64,000 nucleotides of DNA from an uncultured Victivallales bacterium (GTDB lineage: Bacteria; Verrucomicrobiota; Lentisphaeria; Oligosphaerales; JAFGRS01). The DNA lies in contig CAILUI010000238.1 of assembly GCA_903837355.1 (NCBI GenBank), positions 1-64,000 on the forward strand, given 5' to 3'. The position numbers were made by a program, and so were the translations under genes. The notes below the pieces were generated by a model. The model searched no databases and had not been told where the DNA came from. It was given only the letters and a program-made list of their open reading frames with translations. Positions 53,144 to 62,559 of this stretch are shown one piece after another; position 1 is the first letter of the stretch, and each line of letters opens with the position of its first letter.

Positions 53144-54268
53144 ATGCAGGGGGTCGAGATCAAGTTCCAGCCGGAGCAGACCCGGACCTATCTGGGCAGC
53201 CCGGCGCTCGTGCGTGCCCCGGATGGCGCGCTGCTCGCCTCTCACGACTACTTCGGTCCGGGTTGTCCGCGCAACCACGAGCGCGAAGAGGCCCTGTTGA
53301 GCCTCTACCGGTCGACCGACGAGGGCCGGTCCTGGACCCCGATCACCCACGTGATGAATGCCTACTGGAGCAGCCTCTTTGTCCACCAGGGGCGGCTCTA
53401 CCTCTTCGGCGTCAGCCAGCAGTATGGCTCGGTCGTCATCCGCCGCAGTGACGACAACGGCTTCACCTGGACGCATCCCGCCGACGAGCGTAGCGGCTTG
53501 CTGGTGCGGGGTGGGACCTACCACGAGAACCCGAACTACCACTGCGCCCCGGTGCCGGTGCTGTGCTGGAATGGCCGACTGTATCGCGCCTTCGAGGACT
53601 GCGAGCACGCCGTCTGGGGGCGCGGCTTCAAGAGCCTGGTGCTCTCCGTGGCGGTGGATGCCGACCTGCTGGATGCCCGCCAGTGGACCGTCAGTACCCC
53701 CCTCGCCTTCGATCCCGGCTGGCTGCCGGCCGCCTGGCCGAAACTCGACAACCCCGGCTGGCTTGAGGGCAACGTCGTCGCCGATCCGCAGGGGGCCCTC
53801 TGGAACATCCTGCGGGTCCACTCGTCGCCCCTGGCCGACAAGGCCGCCATGGTGCGGGTGCTTGACGACGGGCGGAGTCTCGCCTTTGACCCGGCTACCG
53901 GCTTCATCGACTTCCCCGGCGGCATGACCAAGTTCACTATTCGGCGCGATGCGCTCAGCGGCCGCTACCTCACCCTCTGCAACAACAACACCGATCCCGG
54001 CACCCCGGCCCAGCGCAATGTCCTCTCCCTGGCGGTTTCCGACGACCTGCGTTCGTGGCGGGTGGCCGTCCGCCTGCTCGAGGACGATACCGGCCTGCCC
54101 TGGAACCTGTCGCTGAAGCTGACCGGGTTCCAGTATGTCGACTGGCAGTTCGACGGGGAGGACATCATCTACCTCGTCCGGACCGCCTATCGCGGCGCTC
54201 ATAACTTCCACGATGCCAACCGTCTGGTGTTCCAGCGTCTGCCCGCCTACCGACGCTACACGGGGTGA
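53144..54268 (+). CDS. Sialidase-fold (BNR repeat) protein
   Basis: A 374-residue protein with a six-bladed beta-propeller pattern. Two clear Asp-box/BNR repeats are visible, STDEGRSW (about residue 60) and SDDNGFTW (about residue 110); RTYLGSPALVRAPDGALLASHDYFGPG opens the first blade. No signal peptide or membrane anchor is present, so it is probably cytoplasmic or leaves by another route. The family includes sialidases and other glycoside hydrolases; the sialidase arginine triad could not be confirmed. AGGAG precedes the ATG at 53144; a longer start at 53087 was not favoured. CorA follows directly (TGAATG). Confidence 0.82.
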   Translation: MQGVEIKFQPEQTRTYLGSPALVRAPDGALLASHDYFGPGCPRNHEREEALLSLYRSTDEGRSWTPITHVMNAYWSSLFVHQGRLYLFGVSQQYGSVVIRRSDDNGFTWTHPADERSGLLVRGGTYHENPNYHCAPVPVLCWNGRLYRAFEDCEHAVWGRGFKSLVLSVAVDADLLDARQWTVSTPLAFDPGWLPAAWPKLDNPGWLEGNVVADPQGALWNILRVHSSPLADKAAMVRVLDDGRSLAFDPATGFIDFPGGMTKFTIRRDALSGRYLTLCNNNTDPGTPAQRNVLSLAVSDDLRSWRVAVRLLEDDTGLPWNLSLKLTGFQYVDWQFDGEDIIYLVRTAYRGAHNFHDANRLVFQRLPAYRRYTG

Positions 54269-55219
54269 ATGTCTATGCCCAAACACCTGCGTATCCTGGC
54301 CGGTAAGTTGGTGGAGTGCGGTGCCGACGAGAGCACGGTCCAGATTTACGTCAACCCGAGCCCGGAGGAGCGCAGCGAACTGGTGACGCGCTGGGCGCTG
54401 GACGAGCACACGCTGGCCTCAGCGCTGGACCCCGACGAAGTGGCGCGTGTCGAGCTCGAGCCCGAACATCTGGCCATCATCCTCAAGCGCCCCAAGGGCT
54501 ATGCCTGTCCCGCACAACTGGTGTTCAAGGTCGACTCCATGGGGTTGTTCATGTTCCGTGACCGCGTGATCGCCATCCTCTCCGAGGACGTGCCCTTCTA
54601 CGACGGCCGCCCACTCACCAACCTGCAGAGCCTGCAGGAGATGGTGTTGAAGGTCCTATCGCGGACGGTTCAGCACTTCACCGGTCACCTGCGCGTGATC
54701 AACAGCATGGGGGCGGAGATCGAGCAGCGCATCGAGCTGAGCGTGGACAACACCTCGTTGCTGCAGTTGTTTGCCCTGGAGAAGAGCCTGGTGTACTACG
54801 TCAACGCCATCCACTCGAACGGCGCGGTCATCGAGCGGCTGAAGAACAATGCCAACAACCCGGTCACGGTCGGTTTCCATCCGCCGGATGTTGAGTTCAT
54901 CGACGACGTACTCATTGAGAACCGCCAGTGCTACGAGCAGGCGATGATCTACTCGAACATCCTGGCTGGCCTGATGAATGCGCGGGCGTCGATCATCAGC
55001 AACAACCTGAACGTGATGATGAAGAACCTCAACGCGCTGGTGATCGCGGTGGCGGTACCGAGCTTCTTTGCCGGCGTTGGCGGCATGTCGGAGTTCTCGG
55101 CGATGATCGGCTTCGACCACCACTGGAAGCTGGGTTACGCGCTGTTTCTCCTGGCCATGGCAGTGATGGGTGTGGGCACCTTCTTCCTCATCCGCCGGCT
55201 GGAGCGCGGCATGCGTTAG
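54269..55219 (+). CDS. CorA family divalent-cation transporter with GMS in place of GMN
   Basis: A 316-residue protein with a cytoplasmic alpha/beta and helical domain (about residues 1-250), then two C-terminal membrane helices. NNLNVMMKNLNALVIAVAVPSFFAGVGGMSEFSAMIG is the pore helix end. The GMN selectivity motif of CorA Mg2+ channels reads G272-M273-S274. The final helix is LGYALFLLAMAVMGVGTFFLIRR, with a positively charged cytoplasmic tail. The usual role is Mg2+ or Co2+ uptake, or Zn2+ efflux in the ZntB branch; the altered motif makes the ion uncertain. The ATG at 54269 abuts the stop of the preceding gene. Confidence 0.88.
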   Translation: MSMPKHLRILAGKLVECGADESTVQIYVNPSPEERSELVTRWALDEHTLASALDPDEVARVELEPEHLAIILKRPKGYACPAQLVFKVDSMGLFMFRDRVIAILSEDVPFYDGRPLTNLQSLQEMVLKVLSRTVQHFTGHLRVINSMGAEIEQRIELSVDNTSLLQLFALEKSLVYYVNAIHSNGAVIERLKNNANNPVTVGFHPPDVEFIDDVLIENRQCYEQAMIYSNILAGLMNARASIISNNLNVMMKNLNALVIAVAVPSFFAGVGGMSEFSAMIGFDHHWKLGYALFLLAMAVMGVGTFFLIRRLERGMR

Positions 55220-55421
55220 CAGGGGAGCGCGCGTCCGTTCTCCCCGGCGTCTCGAGCGTCCACGCGCAGCCCTCCGCACCGGCCCATGCCCGCGAGCGCC
55301 AGGCCTGGACTCCATCCGCGTCTACGGCCTCGAACGACGGGTTGGTGAGGAGGTTGGTCGGCCCGTCACCGCTCGCCGTCAGGGGGGCCAGCGCGATCGT
55401 GCTCAGCAGGCAGGGAAGCAT
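55188..55421 (-). pseudogene. Truncated 5' part of a secreted protein with a carbohydrate-binding-like start
   Basis: From an ATG at 55421 the minus strand encodes a signal peptide (MLPCLLSTIALAPLTASG) and then NLLTNPSFEAVDADGVQAWR, the usual opening of galactose-binding-like (CBM) modules in PVC exoproteins. The reading frame ends at 55188 after about 77 codons, inside the 3' end of the convergent corA gene, whereas such proteins run to hundreds of residues. It therefore looks like a gene cut off at its 3' side. The rest of the gap to 55500 shows nothing else. Confidence 0.4.
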
Positions 55422-55500
55422 CGTTCGGAAACTCGTCTTCGACTCCGAGTCGGGTTTCGGGCCGCTACGGCAGGCCGGGCGTCGTCCCATTCCGGCATCC

Positions 55501-58500
55501 TCAGCGCCGTTCCGTTGGGGGCGCTGACAGCATCACCCGGAAGCCGACGTCAAAGCGGCCCAGGTAGCGTCGGCAGGCCTGGCGGCTGGCGCTGCGCGCG
55601 TCGGGTGGCCGGTCGTACCAGGAGCCCCCGCGGACGACCAGGCGGGCGTCCGCCGGGAGGGCATCGGCGGCGCCGCCGTTCGCCGGCGAGTCAGCAGCCG
55701 TTCGCGTCCACTCCGCGACGTTGCCGTGCAGGTCGTAGAGTCCCCACGGATTGGGCGTGTAGCTGCCCACTGGGGCGCTGACCCGGTGGCCGTCGTTGAC
55801 GCTGTCGATGGCCGGGCGCCAGGGCGGGATCGCGCCGGAGGGCAGGCCCCAACCAAAGGTATCGACGCGGCGCAGGCAGGCATCCGCGAGGTTTGCGTAG
55901 GCTGCGAAGTCCGCATCGGCACTGCCGTACCAGAGGGCGCTGCTCGTACCGGCCCGGCAGGCGTACTCCCACTCCTCATCACAGGGTAGGTCAAAGGGCT
56001 CGCCGGTGCGTTCCGTCAGCCAGCGGCAGAAGGCGCGGGCGCGGTCCCAGGAGACGCGGCAGACGGGCTGGTCGGGGGCATTGACCGGGTAGCCGCGTTC
56101 CTGAACGCTGAACTGCAGGAAATCGCCGGTTTCGAGGCGGCTGTCGTGGCTGGCGTCGAAGAGGGCGAACTGAGCGTTGGTGACCTCGTAGCAGCCGATC
56201 CAGAAGGGCTGCGGCAGGGCGACGCGTCGCTGCGGCAGGGCGTCGGGGTTGCTGGCCGGATCGCCCATGACGAACTCGCCAGCCGGGAGGCGGACCAGGT
56301 CGAGGGTCACGCCGGGGGCCAAGGTCAGCCGGCGCGTGGCGGGGCCGGGGGCGTTCTGACGGGCCTGCGCCTGGGCGGCGTCGAAGGGCCAGCCGGGGCA
56401 CGGCACCGCCGCGGGAGCCTTGGCCGGGGGCGTCGGGGCGGCGGGCGTCGGGGCGAGAGGGGCGTAGGGGCTGACCAGGCGTGCCTCGGGGTCCTCGTCG
56501 CGGCCGGCATAGCGCTGCAGCATGGCCCGGCGGCGGTCGCGCTGGGCGTCGACGCGTTCCGTGCCGACGATCTCGGACCAGGTACCGTGTGCGGGGGTGC
56601 CGAGGTCGATCCAGGTGATCAGGCGGTCCCAGCCGGCCGGATCGAGCTGGACCCCGTGGTGTCCCCGCTGCAGCAGACGGAACAGGGCCGTGGTGTCGGC
56701 GTGGTACTCGCCCGGGGTCAGCAGGTGCATGTCGCTTTCGATGGTTGGCGAGCGCACGAAGGCGCGCAGGGCCAGGTAGGCCGGGGTGAAGGTCGTGCCG
56801 TTGTTGTAGTCGGCGCTGGCGGCCTGGGGGTGCACCGCCGGGGCGCGCTGGAGAGCCGGCAGCGCGGCGGCGGCGGGAGTGCCGCCGTGGCAGCGCACGC
56901 AGTGTGCATCGAGGACCGGCTGCAGCTCGCGCTCGAAGCTGAACCCGCGCGTGGGACCATACCAGGGCGTGATCTCTGCCGGTGTCTGCACTGCCGCCTG
57001 CGTGGCGCGAGCGGGAACGACACTGTTCTGCGGCTCATGGCAACCGACGCAGGAGAGCACCTCGCCGGGCATCGCTGTCAGCCAACTGCGCATCAACTGC
57101 AGCGCCTTGCCATCGCGGTCCAGGGGTTGCACGGAGATGGGGGTGTTGGCCGGCACGCGGAACAGCGCCGAGCCGTCGGGATCGACCGGGACGGTACCGA
57201 TGACCCGCTTGATATCCCAGGGACCATCGAGACCAACGCGGTTGATCTGGCCGCCCATGCCGTGATAGGCGAAGTGGTAGGTGAACAGGCGCAGTGCAGT
57301 CACGGTTCCCCGGGGCACGCCCTGCAGGCCCGGCCCACGGTAGACATCGGTCAGGTAGACCACGGCGTCCTGGCGGTCAGGCTCGAGACGGGACGGGATC
57401 ACGGGCGGCCGCGGCCGGGCGTGCAGCGGCAGGGGTTCCAGCAGCGCATAGCCGGGCAACTCCTTGATCAGCACCTGGTTGTCAAAGATGTCGCAGAGGT
57501 AGAGGCCCCACGGTGCGGCCGGCGTGGGCTTCGCGGCAGCCAGGAAGTAACGGCCCGCGCCACGCTCAGACCCGGCGGCAGCCAGCGGCCAGGGATGCAG
57601 CACCTTCGGCCAACTGTTCTGCACCAGGCCGTCGAGGATGATCGGCTGCACGGGTTGCCCAAACCCTGGCAGGCGCTGGATCACGCCGTCGGCCTCATGA
57701 CGGCCGCGGGCGGTATCGAAGAGGACCAGTTCACCCATGCGGGGCGGGTCATGGTGCCCGCCCACGATGGCCACGAACTGGCTGGGGTGGCCAGGCACCG
57801 GCCGGGCGTAGAACATGGCATTCGGCCAGTAGGAGTTGCTGCCATAGAATTCCGTCTGGTTACTGCCGTCGGGGTTCATGTGGAAGAGGATCCGCGCCGC
57901 GAAGTGGGGCAGGTCCGAGTACTCCCAGCGCAGGTAGAGCAGGCGCCCGTCGTCGAGGACGGTAGGGCACCAGTTGTGGTCCTGGTCGAAGGTCAGTTGG
58001 CGGATCTGGGCGGGTTCGCGGTCATAGCGGAAGAGGTTGGTGACGTGCGATGAGCCGGTTACGCAGGGGACGCCGACAAACGGCGCCGTGGAGGTGAAGA
58101 TAACGTTGCCGTCCGGCAGGTAGCAGGCGTCGTAGTTATCCACATCGGGCTCGGCGATCAGGGGCAGGGGCGTGGGCGTGCCGCCGGCGGTGGGCATCTC
58201 GAAGACCTGCCAGCGCTGGGCCGGATCTGGCATGGAAAACAGCAGTCGTTGGCCGTCGAAATCCAGATCCACGTCGCCCACGAATTCGCCGTTGGGCGGC
58301 CGGTAGAGGGTGCGCAGGGTGCCTTCCGGGGAGACCGGGGAGAGGACGGCGATCTCGTTGTCGTAGCCACGGCGTGGCAGGCAGGAGTTGCTCTGCCAGT
58401 TCTGCGGCAGGCCGAGCTGGCTGGGATGACGTTTGATCAACAGCAGTGCCTGGAAGCGCAGCAGCGGATTCGCCAGCAGCGCGCGGCGGCGCAGATCGGC

Positions 58501-59628
58501 GAGTTCCTGAGCGAGGTCTGCCAGCCCCGCGGGGGGGCTGCTGTCCGCGAGGGCGGGCAGCGCCTGTCGGAGGTGACCCAGTTGCGCCAGGGCCGCCGGG
58601 CCCTCGGGGTAGTCAGCGCCGAAGGTGGCCACCAGGTCGCGCAGGGCTCGTTCCAGGGCATCGAGAGCGGCGCCGAGGTGCGCAGGCGTCGGTGCCGGGT
58701 CGGTGGCGGAGGCCGCCGGGCGGATGACCACTGGCTGCCACTGGGCCGGGTCGGCGAGGTAGGCGAGGATATTCGTCGTCAGTCGGACCAACTGGCGGCG
58801 CTGCGGATTGGCCGTGTAACTGTAGTGCGGCAAGCGCCAGCCCATGGCGACCATGCGGCCTTTGCCCAGGCGGTACTCGACCAGCGGGTTCTCGACGCCG
58901 CCGGGACTGCGGCCGAGAAGCATGCCGCCAAAAGGCCCGTCGGTGCCATGGAAGTCCGCGAAGGCAGGGTAGCCGGCGTCGCTGATCTCGATGACGGTGC
59001 CGTTGCCGGGGAGGCCGCGGAATACGGGGTGGGTGGGGACGACGGGGACCACTCCCGCCCCCGAGCGGTCATCCCCCGGCCCGCCCCGGCGTGGGACCGC
59101 GGACTCCGCCCCGAGCGGCTCCACCAAGCCCAGCGCCGCGCCGCTGAGAAACAGCGCGCCGCCGTCGCTCACGTAGGCCTTGAGCGCCGCCAGCGCATTG
59201 GCGCTGTAGACGGGCCCAGCCGCCGCGGCCAGATCGCCCTGGTGGTACCAGACGACCGGGAGGCCGGCCAGCGTCGCGGTGGTCCCCGCGGGGTCGGCGA
59301 GGGAGCCGTCTGGGCGCACGGTGAGTTCGCGGACCGGACCGGCCTCGTGGGCTACGGCCAGGGCGGCGGCGAGTTCGGGCGCCGGCGCCGTGTCGGCCCC
59401 CTGTGGCAGGAGAAAGCCGACCAGGGGCCGGTTGGCGTTGTCGGCGGCCAGCGCCGGCAGCGCTAGCGCGGCGGCCAGCAGGAGCACACAGCACCAGGGC
59501 GAGGAACGGCGCGCCGCGTGGCCGGCGGCAAGCCGTCCAGGGGCCCGTCCTGCGGCCAGCGGCTCAGCAGGAGTTTCGCCCTCCAGGCAGCGGTTGCGGT
59601 GAAGGAGCCGGTGGTGGCGCGCGCTCAT
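55501..59628 (-). CDS. Exported multidomain protein: GATase1-like + hydrazine-synthase-alpha-like with two haem c motifs + FGE/SUMF1-like domain
   Basis: A 1375-residue protein with a signal peptide (VLLLAAALALPALAA, about residues 49-62). Residues ~65-290 resemble glutamine-amidotransferase-like domains that form no catalytic triad I can name. Residues ~400-960 match the HzsA middle region (AVVYLTDVYRGPGLQGVPRG, ALFRVPANTPISVQPLDRDG) and carry two haem c sites, C860-V-G-C863-H864 and C910-V-R-C913-H914. Residues ~1105-1375 are an FGE/SUMF1-type domain (RLPAGEFVMGD, YEVTNAQF, LPCDEEWEYACRAG, GLYDLHGNVAEW, VVRGGSWYD). The catalytic cysteines of FGE are not there. It is coupled to the beta-helix lipoprotein by an ATGA overlap. 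Function is unknown. Confidence 0.85.
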   Translation of the reverse strand: MSARHHRLLHRNRCLEGETPAEPLAAGRAPGRLAAGHAARRSSPWCCVLLLAAALALPALAADNANRPLVGFLLPQGADTAPAPELAAALAVAHEAGPVRELTVRPDGSLADPAGTTATLAGLPVVWYHQGDLAAAAGPVYSANALAALKAYVSDGGALFLSGAALGLVEPLGAESAVPRRGGPGDDRSGAGVVPVVPTHPVFRGLPGNGTVIEISDAGYPAFADFHGTDGPFGGMLLGRSPGGVENPLVEYRLGKGRMVAMGWRLPHYSYTANPQRRQLVRLTTNILAYLADPAQWQPVVIRPAASATDPAPTPAHLGAALDALERALRDLVATFGADYPEGPAALAQLGHLRQALPALADSSPPAGLADLAQELADLRRRALLANPLLRFQALLLIKRHPSQLGLPQNWQSNSCLPRRGYDNEIAVLSPVSPEGTLRTLYRPPNGEFVGDVDLDFDGQRLLFSMPDPAQRWQVFEMPTAGGTPTPLPLIAEPDVDNYDACYLPDGNVIFTSTAPFVGVPCVTGSSHVTNLFRYDREPAQIRQLTFDQDHNWCPTVLDDGRLLYLRWEYSDLPHFAARILFHMNPDGSNQTEFYGSNSYWPNAMFYARPVPGHPSQFVAIVGGHHDPPRMGELVLFDTARGRHEADGVIQRLPGFGQPVQPIILDGLVQNSWPKVLHPWPLAAAGSERGAGRYFLAAAKPTPAAPWGLYLCDIFDNQVLIKELPGYALLEPLPLHARPRPPVIPSRLEPDRQDAVVYLTDVYRGPGLQGVPRGTVTALRLFTYHFAYHGMGGQINRVGLDGPWDIKRVIGTVPVDPDGSALFRVPANTPISVQPLDRDGKALQLMRSWLTAMPGEVLSCVGCHEPQNSVVPARATQAAVQTPAEITPWYGPTRGFSFERELQPVLDAHCVRCHGGTPAAAALPALQRAPAVHPQAASADYNNGTTFTPAYLALRAFVRSPTIESDMHLLTPGEYHADTTALFRLLQRGHHGVQLDPAGWDRLITWIDLGTPAHGTWSEIVGTERVDAQRDRRRAMLQRYAGRDEDPEARLVSPYAPLAPTPAAPTPPAKAPAAVPCPGWPFDAAQAQARQNAPGPATRRLTLAPGVTLDLVRLPAGEFVMGDPASNPDALPQRRVALPQPFWIGCYEVTNAQFALFDASHDSRLETGDFLQFSVQERGYPVNAPDQPVCRVSWDRARAFCRWLTERTGEPFDLPCDEEWEYACRAGTSSALWYGSADADFAAYANLADACLRRVDTFGWGLPSGAIPPWRPAIDSVNDGHRVSAPVGSYTPNPWGLYDLHGNVAEWTRTAADSPANGGAADALPADARLVVRGGSWYDRPPDARSASRQACRRYLGRFDVGFRVMLSAPPTERR

Positions 59629-62357
59629 GGTTTCGCCGCTCCGGGCACAAAGGCAAGATTGTCGATGTAGAATATCCCGGGCGCCTCGGCCACGCCCATG
59701 AAGACGACGCAGTTGAGCGTCGTGAACAGAGGCGAGCAGGCGAGGGCCTTGTAGACCTGTGGCGTGGCTCCCGGCAGGGTTAGGGTCAGGTCGTAGGTGC
59801 CGTTGGCGCGGTCGCCGAGGTGGCAGAGGATCTCGACGTGTAGCCAGTGGCCGGCCGGGAGTTGCAGCAGCTTCAGGCCATTGGCCGAGAGCCAGCCGTC
59901 GGCCGTGGTGGTCAGATTCGGGCCCATATTGAAGGCATAGGGATCATCGCGCCAGTCGAGGGCGAGCATGCCGCCGCTCTCCCAGCGCAGGTCGAAGTCC
60001 AGGCGCAGCGTGCCTTGCTCGAGTTCCAGCGGGTAGGTCACGTAGGGGAAGAAGCTCTGCTCGGTACCGGCGGCATCGCTGAACTTCAGGCTGCGCGTGC
60101 CGCCCGCCGCCGTCTCGTCGGTGACTGCCGCCGTGGCTCCGCCTTTGTTGCCGCCGTGGGCACCGGTTTCGCCGGCGCCGACCGGGGCGTCCTCGTAGGT
60201 GCGCAGCACGGGCTGGGCCGGCGCGGCGACGGTGGCCGGAGCGTAGGAGGTGGCGTCGCGTCTGACCGTGGTCTCGCGGCACGGCCACGTGCGGCGCTCC
60301 GGGCTGGCGTAGAGGCCCGCCGCGCTGAGAGCGATGGCTTTGCAGCCCAGGCCGAAGGCGGGCGAGGTGGGTTTGAGGCGGTAGTCGCGGCGCGCCGGGT
60401 TGACGAACTGCGGATCGGCGACGAGGCTACGCTGGTCCTGACCGAGCTTCAGCCAGCCGCCCCAGGAATCGCGGCGCGACAAGCCGGCGACGCCGTTAAC
60501 GCGCGGGGCGTCGCCACCGGCCCAGACGAGGTTGCTGTCGAAGGCGTAGCCCTCGCGGTCCGCCTTGCGCACCGTGTAGAGGTTGCTGGTGCCGCCGGGG
60601 GCGACGAAGAGGTTGCGGGCGACCTGGTTGCCGGTGGTCTGGTACTTGGGCCAGACGCTGAGATAGGCCTGGTTCTCCTGGCCGTCGACACAGACGTTGT
60701 TGGTGAAGGCGTTCTCCATGCCGCCGTTGACCATGTAGGCGCCGAGGACGGTGTTGTAGATGACGTTATCGTGGACCTGCCAGCCGCTGGAGTGGGTATC
60801 GAGGTAGATCCCCCAGGAGTACTGCGGCGTGCGCAGTTGCCCCTGCGCATCGGTGCCCCAGCCGCCGGAGTCGTGGATACGGTTGTGGTGGATGGAGTTA
60901 TTCCAGTTCCACTGGCGGTTGCGGGCCATCTGTTCCGCCATGGGCAGGCCCCAGTCGAGGGCGGTGGCGGCCTCGATGATGCTGGTGTCCTGGGTCACCA
61001 GGTTGGCATGGTGGGCATGGTTGTAGGCGATCTCGCAGTCGCCGCCGACGTCCATGCCGATGGCGTAACGCGGAGTGTCGTGGATCAGGTTGCGGGTGAT
61101 CCGGCAGCGGCTGACGCGGTGCATGTAGACCCCGCCGCAGCGGTTGTGGATGCGGCCCCAGCCGATGTCCCAGATGTGGTTGTTGTCGATGGCGTGGTCG
61201 CTGACGCGCTCGTGGTCCTGGCTGCTGCCGAGGATGCTGATGCCGTCGCCCTGGGTGGCGGTGATGTCACAGCCGACGACGCGGCAGGCGTGCGTGTCAT
61301 CGCCGAGGTAGACGCCGACCTCGGCATGGCGGAGGTCGCAGGCCGTCACCGCGAGTCGGCGGGCGCCGCGCGCCGCGATGGCACGACCACGGCAGGCGCG
61401 GATGGCCAGCCGGTCGAGACGCACGTCATCGACCCAGGCGGCGCTGGCGACGTCGCCCGTGAGCACGAAGGCGGAGGTCAGGACGGGAACGACCACCTGG
61501 TCGTGGCCGTTCGGGTTGCCCGCCGGGGGCCAGAAGTAGAGCACGCGCCGGTCGGGATCCACACACCACTCGCCCGGGGCATCGAGTTCCTCGAGCAGAC
61601 CGCAGAGGAAGAAGGGGTTGCCCTTGCCGAGCACGTAGACGCCGCGCTCCGCGGTGAGGGTGCGCGTGGTGGCGTCCACGGCCCGCAACGGGCAATACTG
61701 GGTCTCGTAGTTGAGCGAGTCGTGGAACTGGATCCAGGCGCGTTCGGGATGCGCCCAACTCTCTGGCCGGAGCGCGCCCTCGGGGTAGACGAAGACGGTC
61801 TTGGTGTCAGCCGCGGCCACCGCCGCGTTCTGCAGAAAGCCGCCGGTGCGTGGATGCTCCGGATCGGCGTTGGGCACGCGCGCCCAGGTCATCAGGCGGT
61901 CCGCGTAGTAGAGTTCGCGGAAACCGAGGTCGGGGACGGCGTCCGCCGGCAGTGGCGCCTGCAGGATGCGGCCCTTCCAGGGCGTCCAGCCCCGGATGCG
62001 GCGCCCGCCGCTGAGCACGACCGCGTTGTCAGGGCTGCCCTCGAGGCTGAGGCCGGAATCCGCCGGCCCGAGTTCGATGGTGTGGTCCAGGGAGTAGTAG
62101 CCCGGAGCGAAGACGACGTGCACCCGGGGCGCCCCCGGCGGGCGGAGCGCGCGCGCCGCCGCCACCGCTTTCGACACGGACGCCAGCGGCCCGTCGTTCC
62201 CAGCCTGCGACGGTTGGCGCTGCGTCCCGGACCAGGCATCGTTGCCCTGCGGCGAGACGTAGATCGTCGGTTCGGTCGGCAGGGGCGGGGTGGCGCAGCC
62301 GCCCGCCAGCAGAGCGCAGGCAGCGGCGGTAGCGAGCACGCGGGCGAGGCCAGACAT
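59625..62357 (-). CDS. Right-handed parallel beta-helix lipoprotein
   Basis: A 910-residue exported protein. The N-terminus MSGLARVLATAAACALLAGGC is a lipoprotein-type signal with Cys21 as lipidation site. Residues ~30-120 hold the entry motif YVSPQGNDAWSGT and PGYYSLDHTIELGPADSGLSLEG, then beta-helix rungs run to about residue 640 (RITRNLIHDTPRYAIGMDVGG, IHHNRIHDSGG). A C-terminal jelly-roll-like domain (~690-905) follows. Proteins of this type bind or cleave polysaccharides as lyases or glycoside hydrolases. GGAGGAG precedes the ATG. It is followed by the haem/FGE fusion with an ATGA overlap. A related gene lies 442 bp away on the other strand. Confidence 0.88.
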   Translation of the reverse strand: MSGLARVLATAAACALLAGGCATPPLPTEPTIYVSPQGNDAWSGTQRQPSQAGNDGPLASVSKAVAAARALRPPGAPRVHVVFAPGYYSLDHTIELGPADSGLSLEGSPDNAVVLSGGRRIRGWTPWKGRILQAPLPADAVPDLGFRELYYADRLMTWARVPNADPEHPRTGGFLQNAAVAAADTKTVFVYPEGALRPESWAHPERAWIQFHDSLNYETQYCPLRAVDATTRTLTAERGVYVLGKGNPFFLCGLLEELDAPGEWCVDPDRRVLYFWPPAGNPNGHDQVVVPVLTSAFVLTGDVASAAWVDDVRLDRLAIRACRGRAIAARGARRLAVTACDLRHAEVGVYLGDDTHACRVVGCDITATQGDGISILGSSQDHERVSDHAIDNNHIWDIGWGRIHNRCGGVYMHRVSRCRITRNLIHDTPRYAIGMDVGGDCEIAYNHAHHANLVTQDTSIIEAATALDWGLPMAEQMARNRQWNWNNSIHHNRIHDSGGWGTDAQGQLRTPQYSWGIYLDTHSSGWQVHDNVIYNTVLGAYMVNGGMENAFTNNVCVDGQENQAYLSVWPKYQTTGNQVARNLFVAPGGTSNLYTVRKADREGYAFDSNLVWAGGDAPRVNGVAGLSRRDSWGGWLKLGQDQRSLVADPQFVNPARRDYRLKPTSPAFGLGCKAIALSAAGLYASPERRTWPCRETTVRRDATSYAPATVAAPAQPVLRTYEDAPVGAGETGAHGGNKGGATAAVTDETAAGGTRSLKFSDAAGTEQSFFPYVTYPLELEQGTLRLDFDLRWESGGMLALDWRDDPYAFNMGPNLTTTADGWLSANGLKLLQLPAGHWLHVEILCHLGDRANGTYDLTLTLPGATPQVYKALACSPLFTTLNCVVFMGVAEAPGIFYIDNLAFVPGAAKP

Positions 62358-62376
62358 GGAGCTCCTCCAGGGTTGT

Positions 62377-62559
62377 TTAGAGCGGTACGCCCTGCTGTAC
62401 CAGGGTCGCCTGCAGACCGGCGATGGGCAGTTCGCGGAGTGTATGGAAGTGCTTGTTGTCGGTGTCGTTGTACGGTTTGCCGCGGGGGATGTACACTACG
62501 ATGTCCGGGCGACTGCGGGTCCAGTCGGTGGCCGGATCGGCGGCAGGGTAGCTGGGCAT
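62377..62559 (-). pseudogene. Short N-terminal fragment of a sialidase-like gene
   Basis: A 60-codon frame starts at an ATG at 62559 with GGAGAG upstream. It reads SYPAADPATDWTRSRPDIVV and then YIPRGKPYNDTDNKHF before losing similarity and stopping at 62377. Pro-x-Thr-Asp-W-T-R-S-R-P-D and D-N-x-H-F are, to my memory, the conserved start of exo-alpha-sialidase-like proteins in PVC genomes; the BNR propeller that should follow is missing. It probably remains from a deleted gene upstream of the beta-helix lipoprotein gene. The family identification is from pattern memory only. Confidence 0.35.

Noticed and set aside
51662-54409. A 915-codon minus-strand open frame
   Set aside because: It is antisense to mtaB and the sialidase-fold gene, both of which carry clear motifs; the reverse translation shows none.
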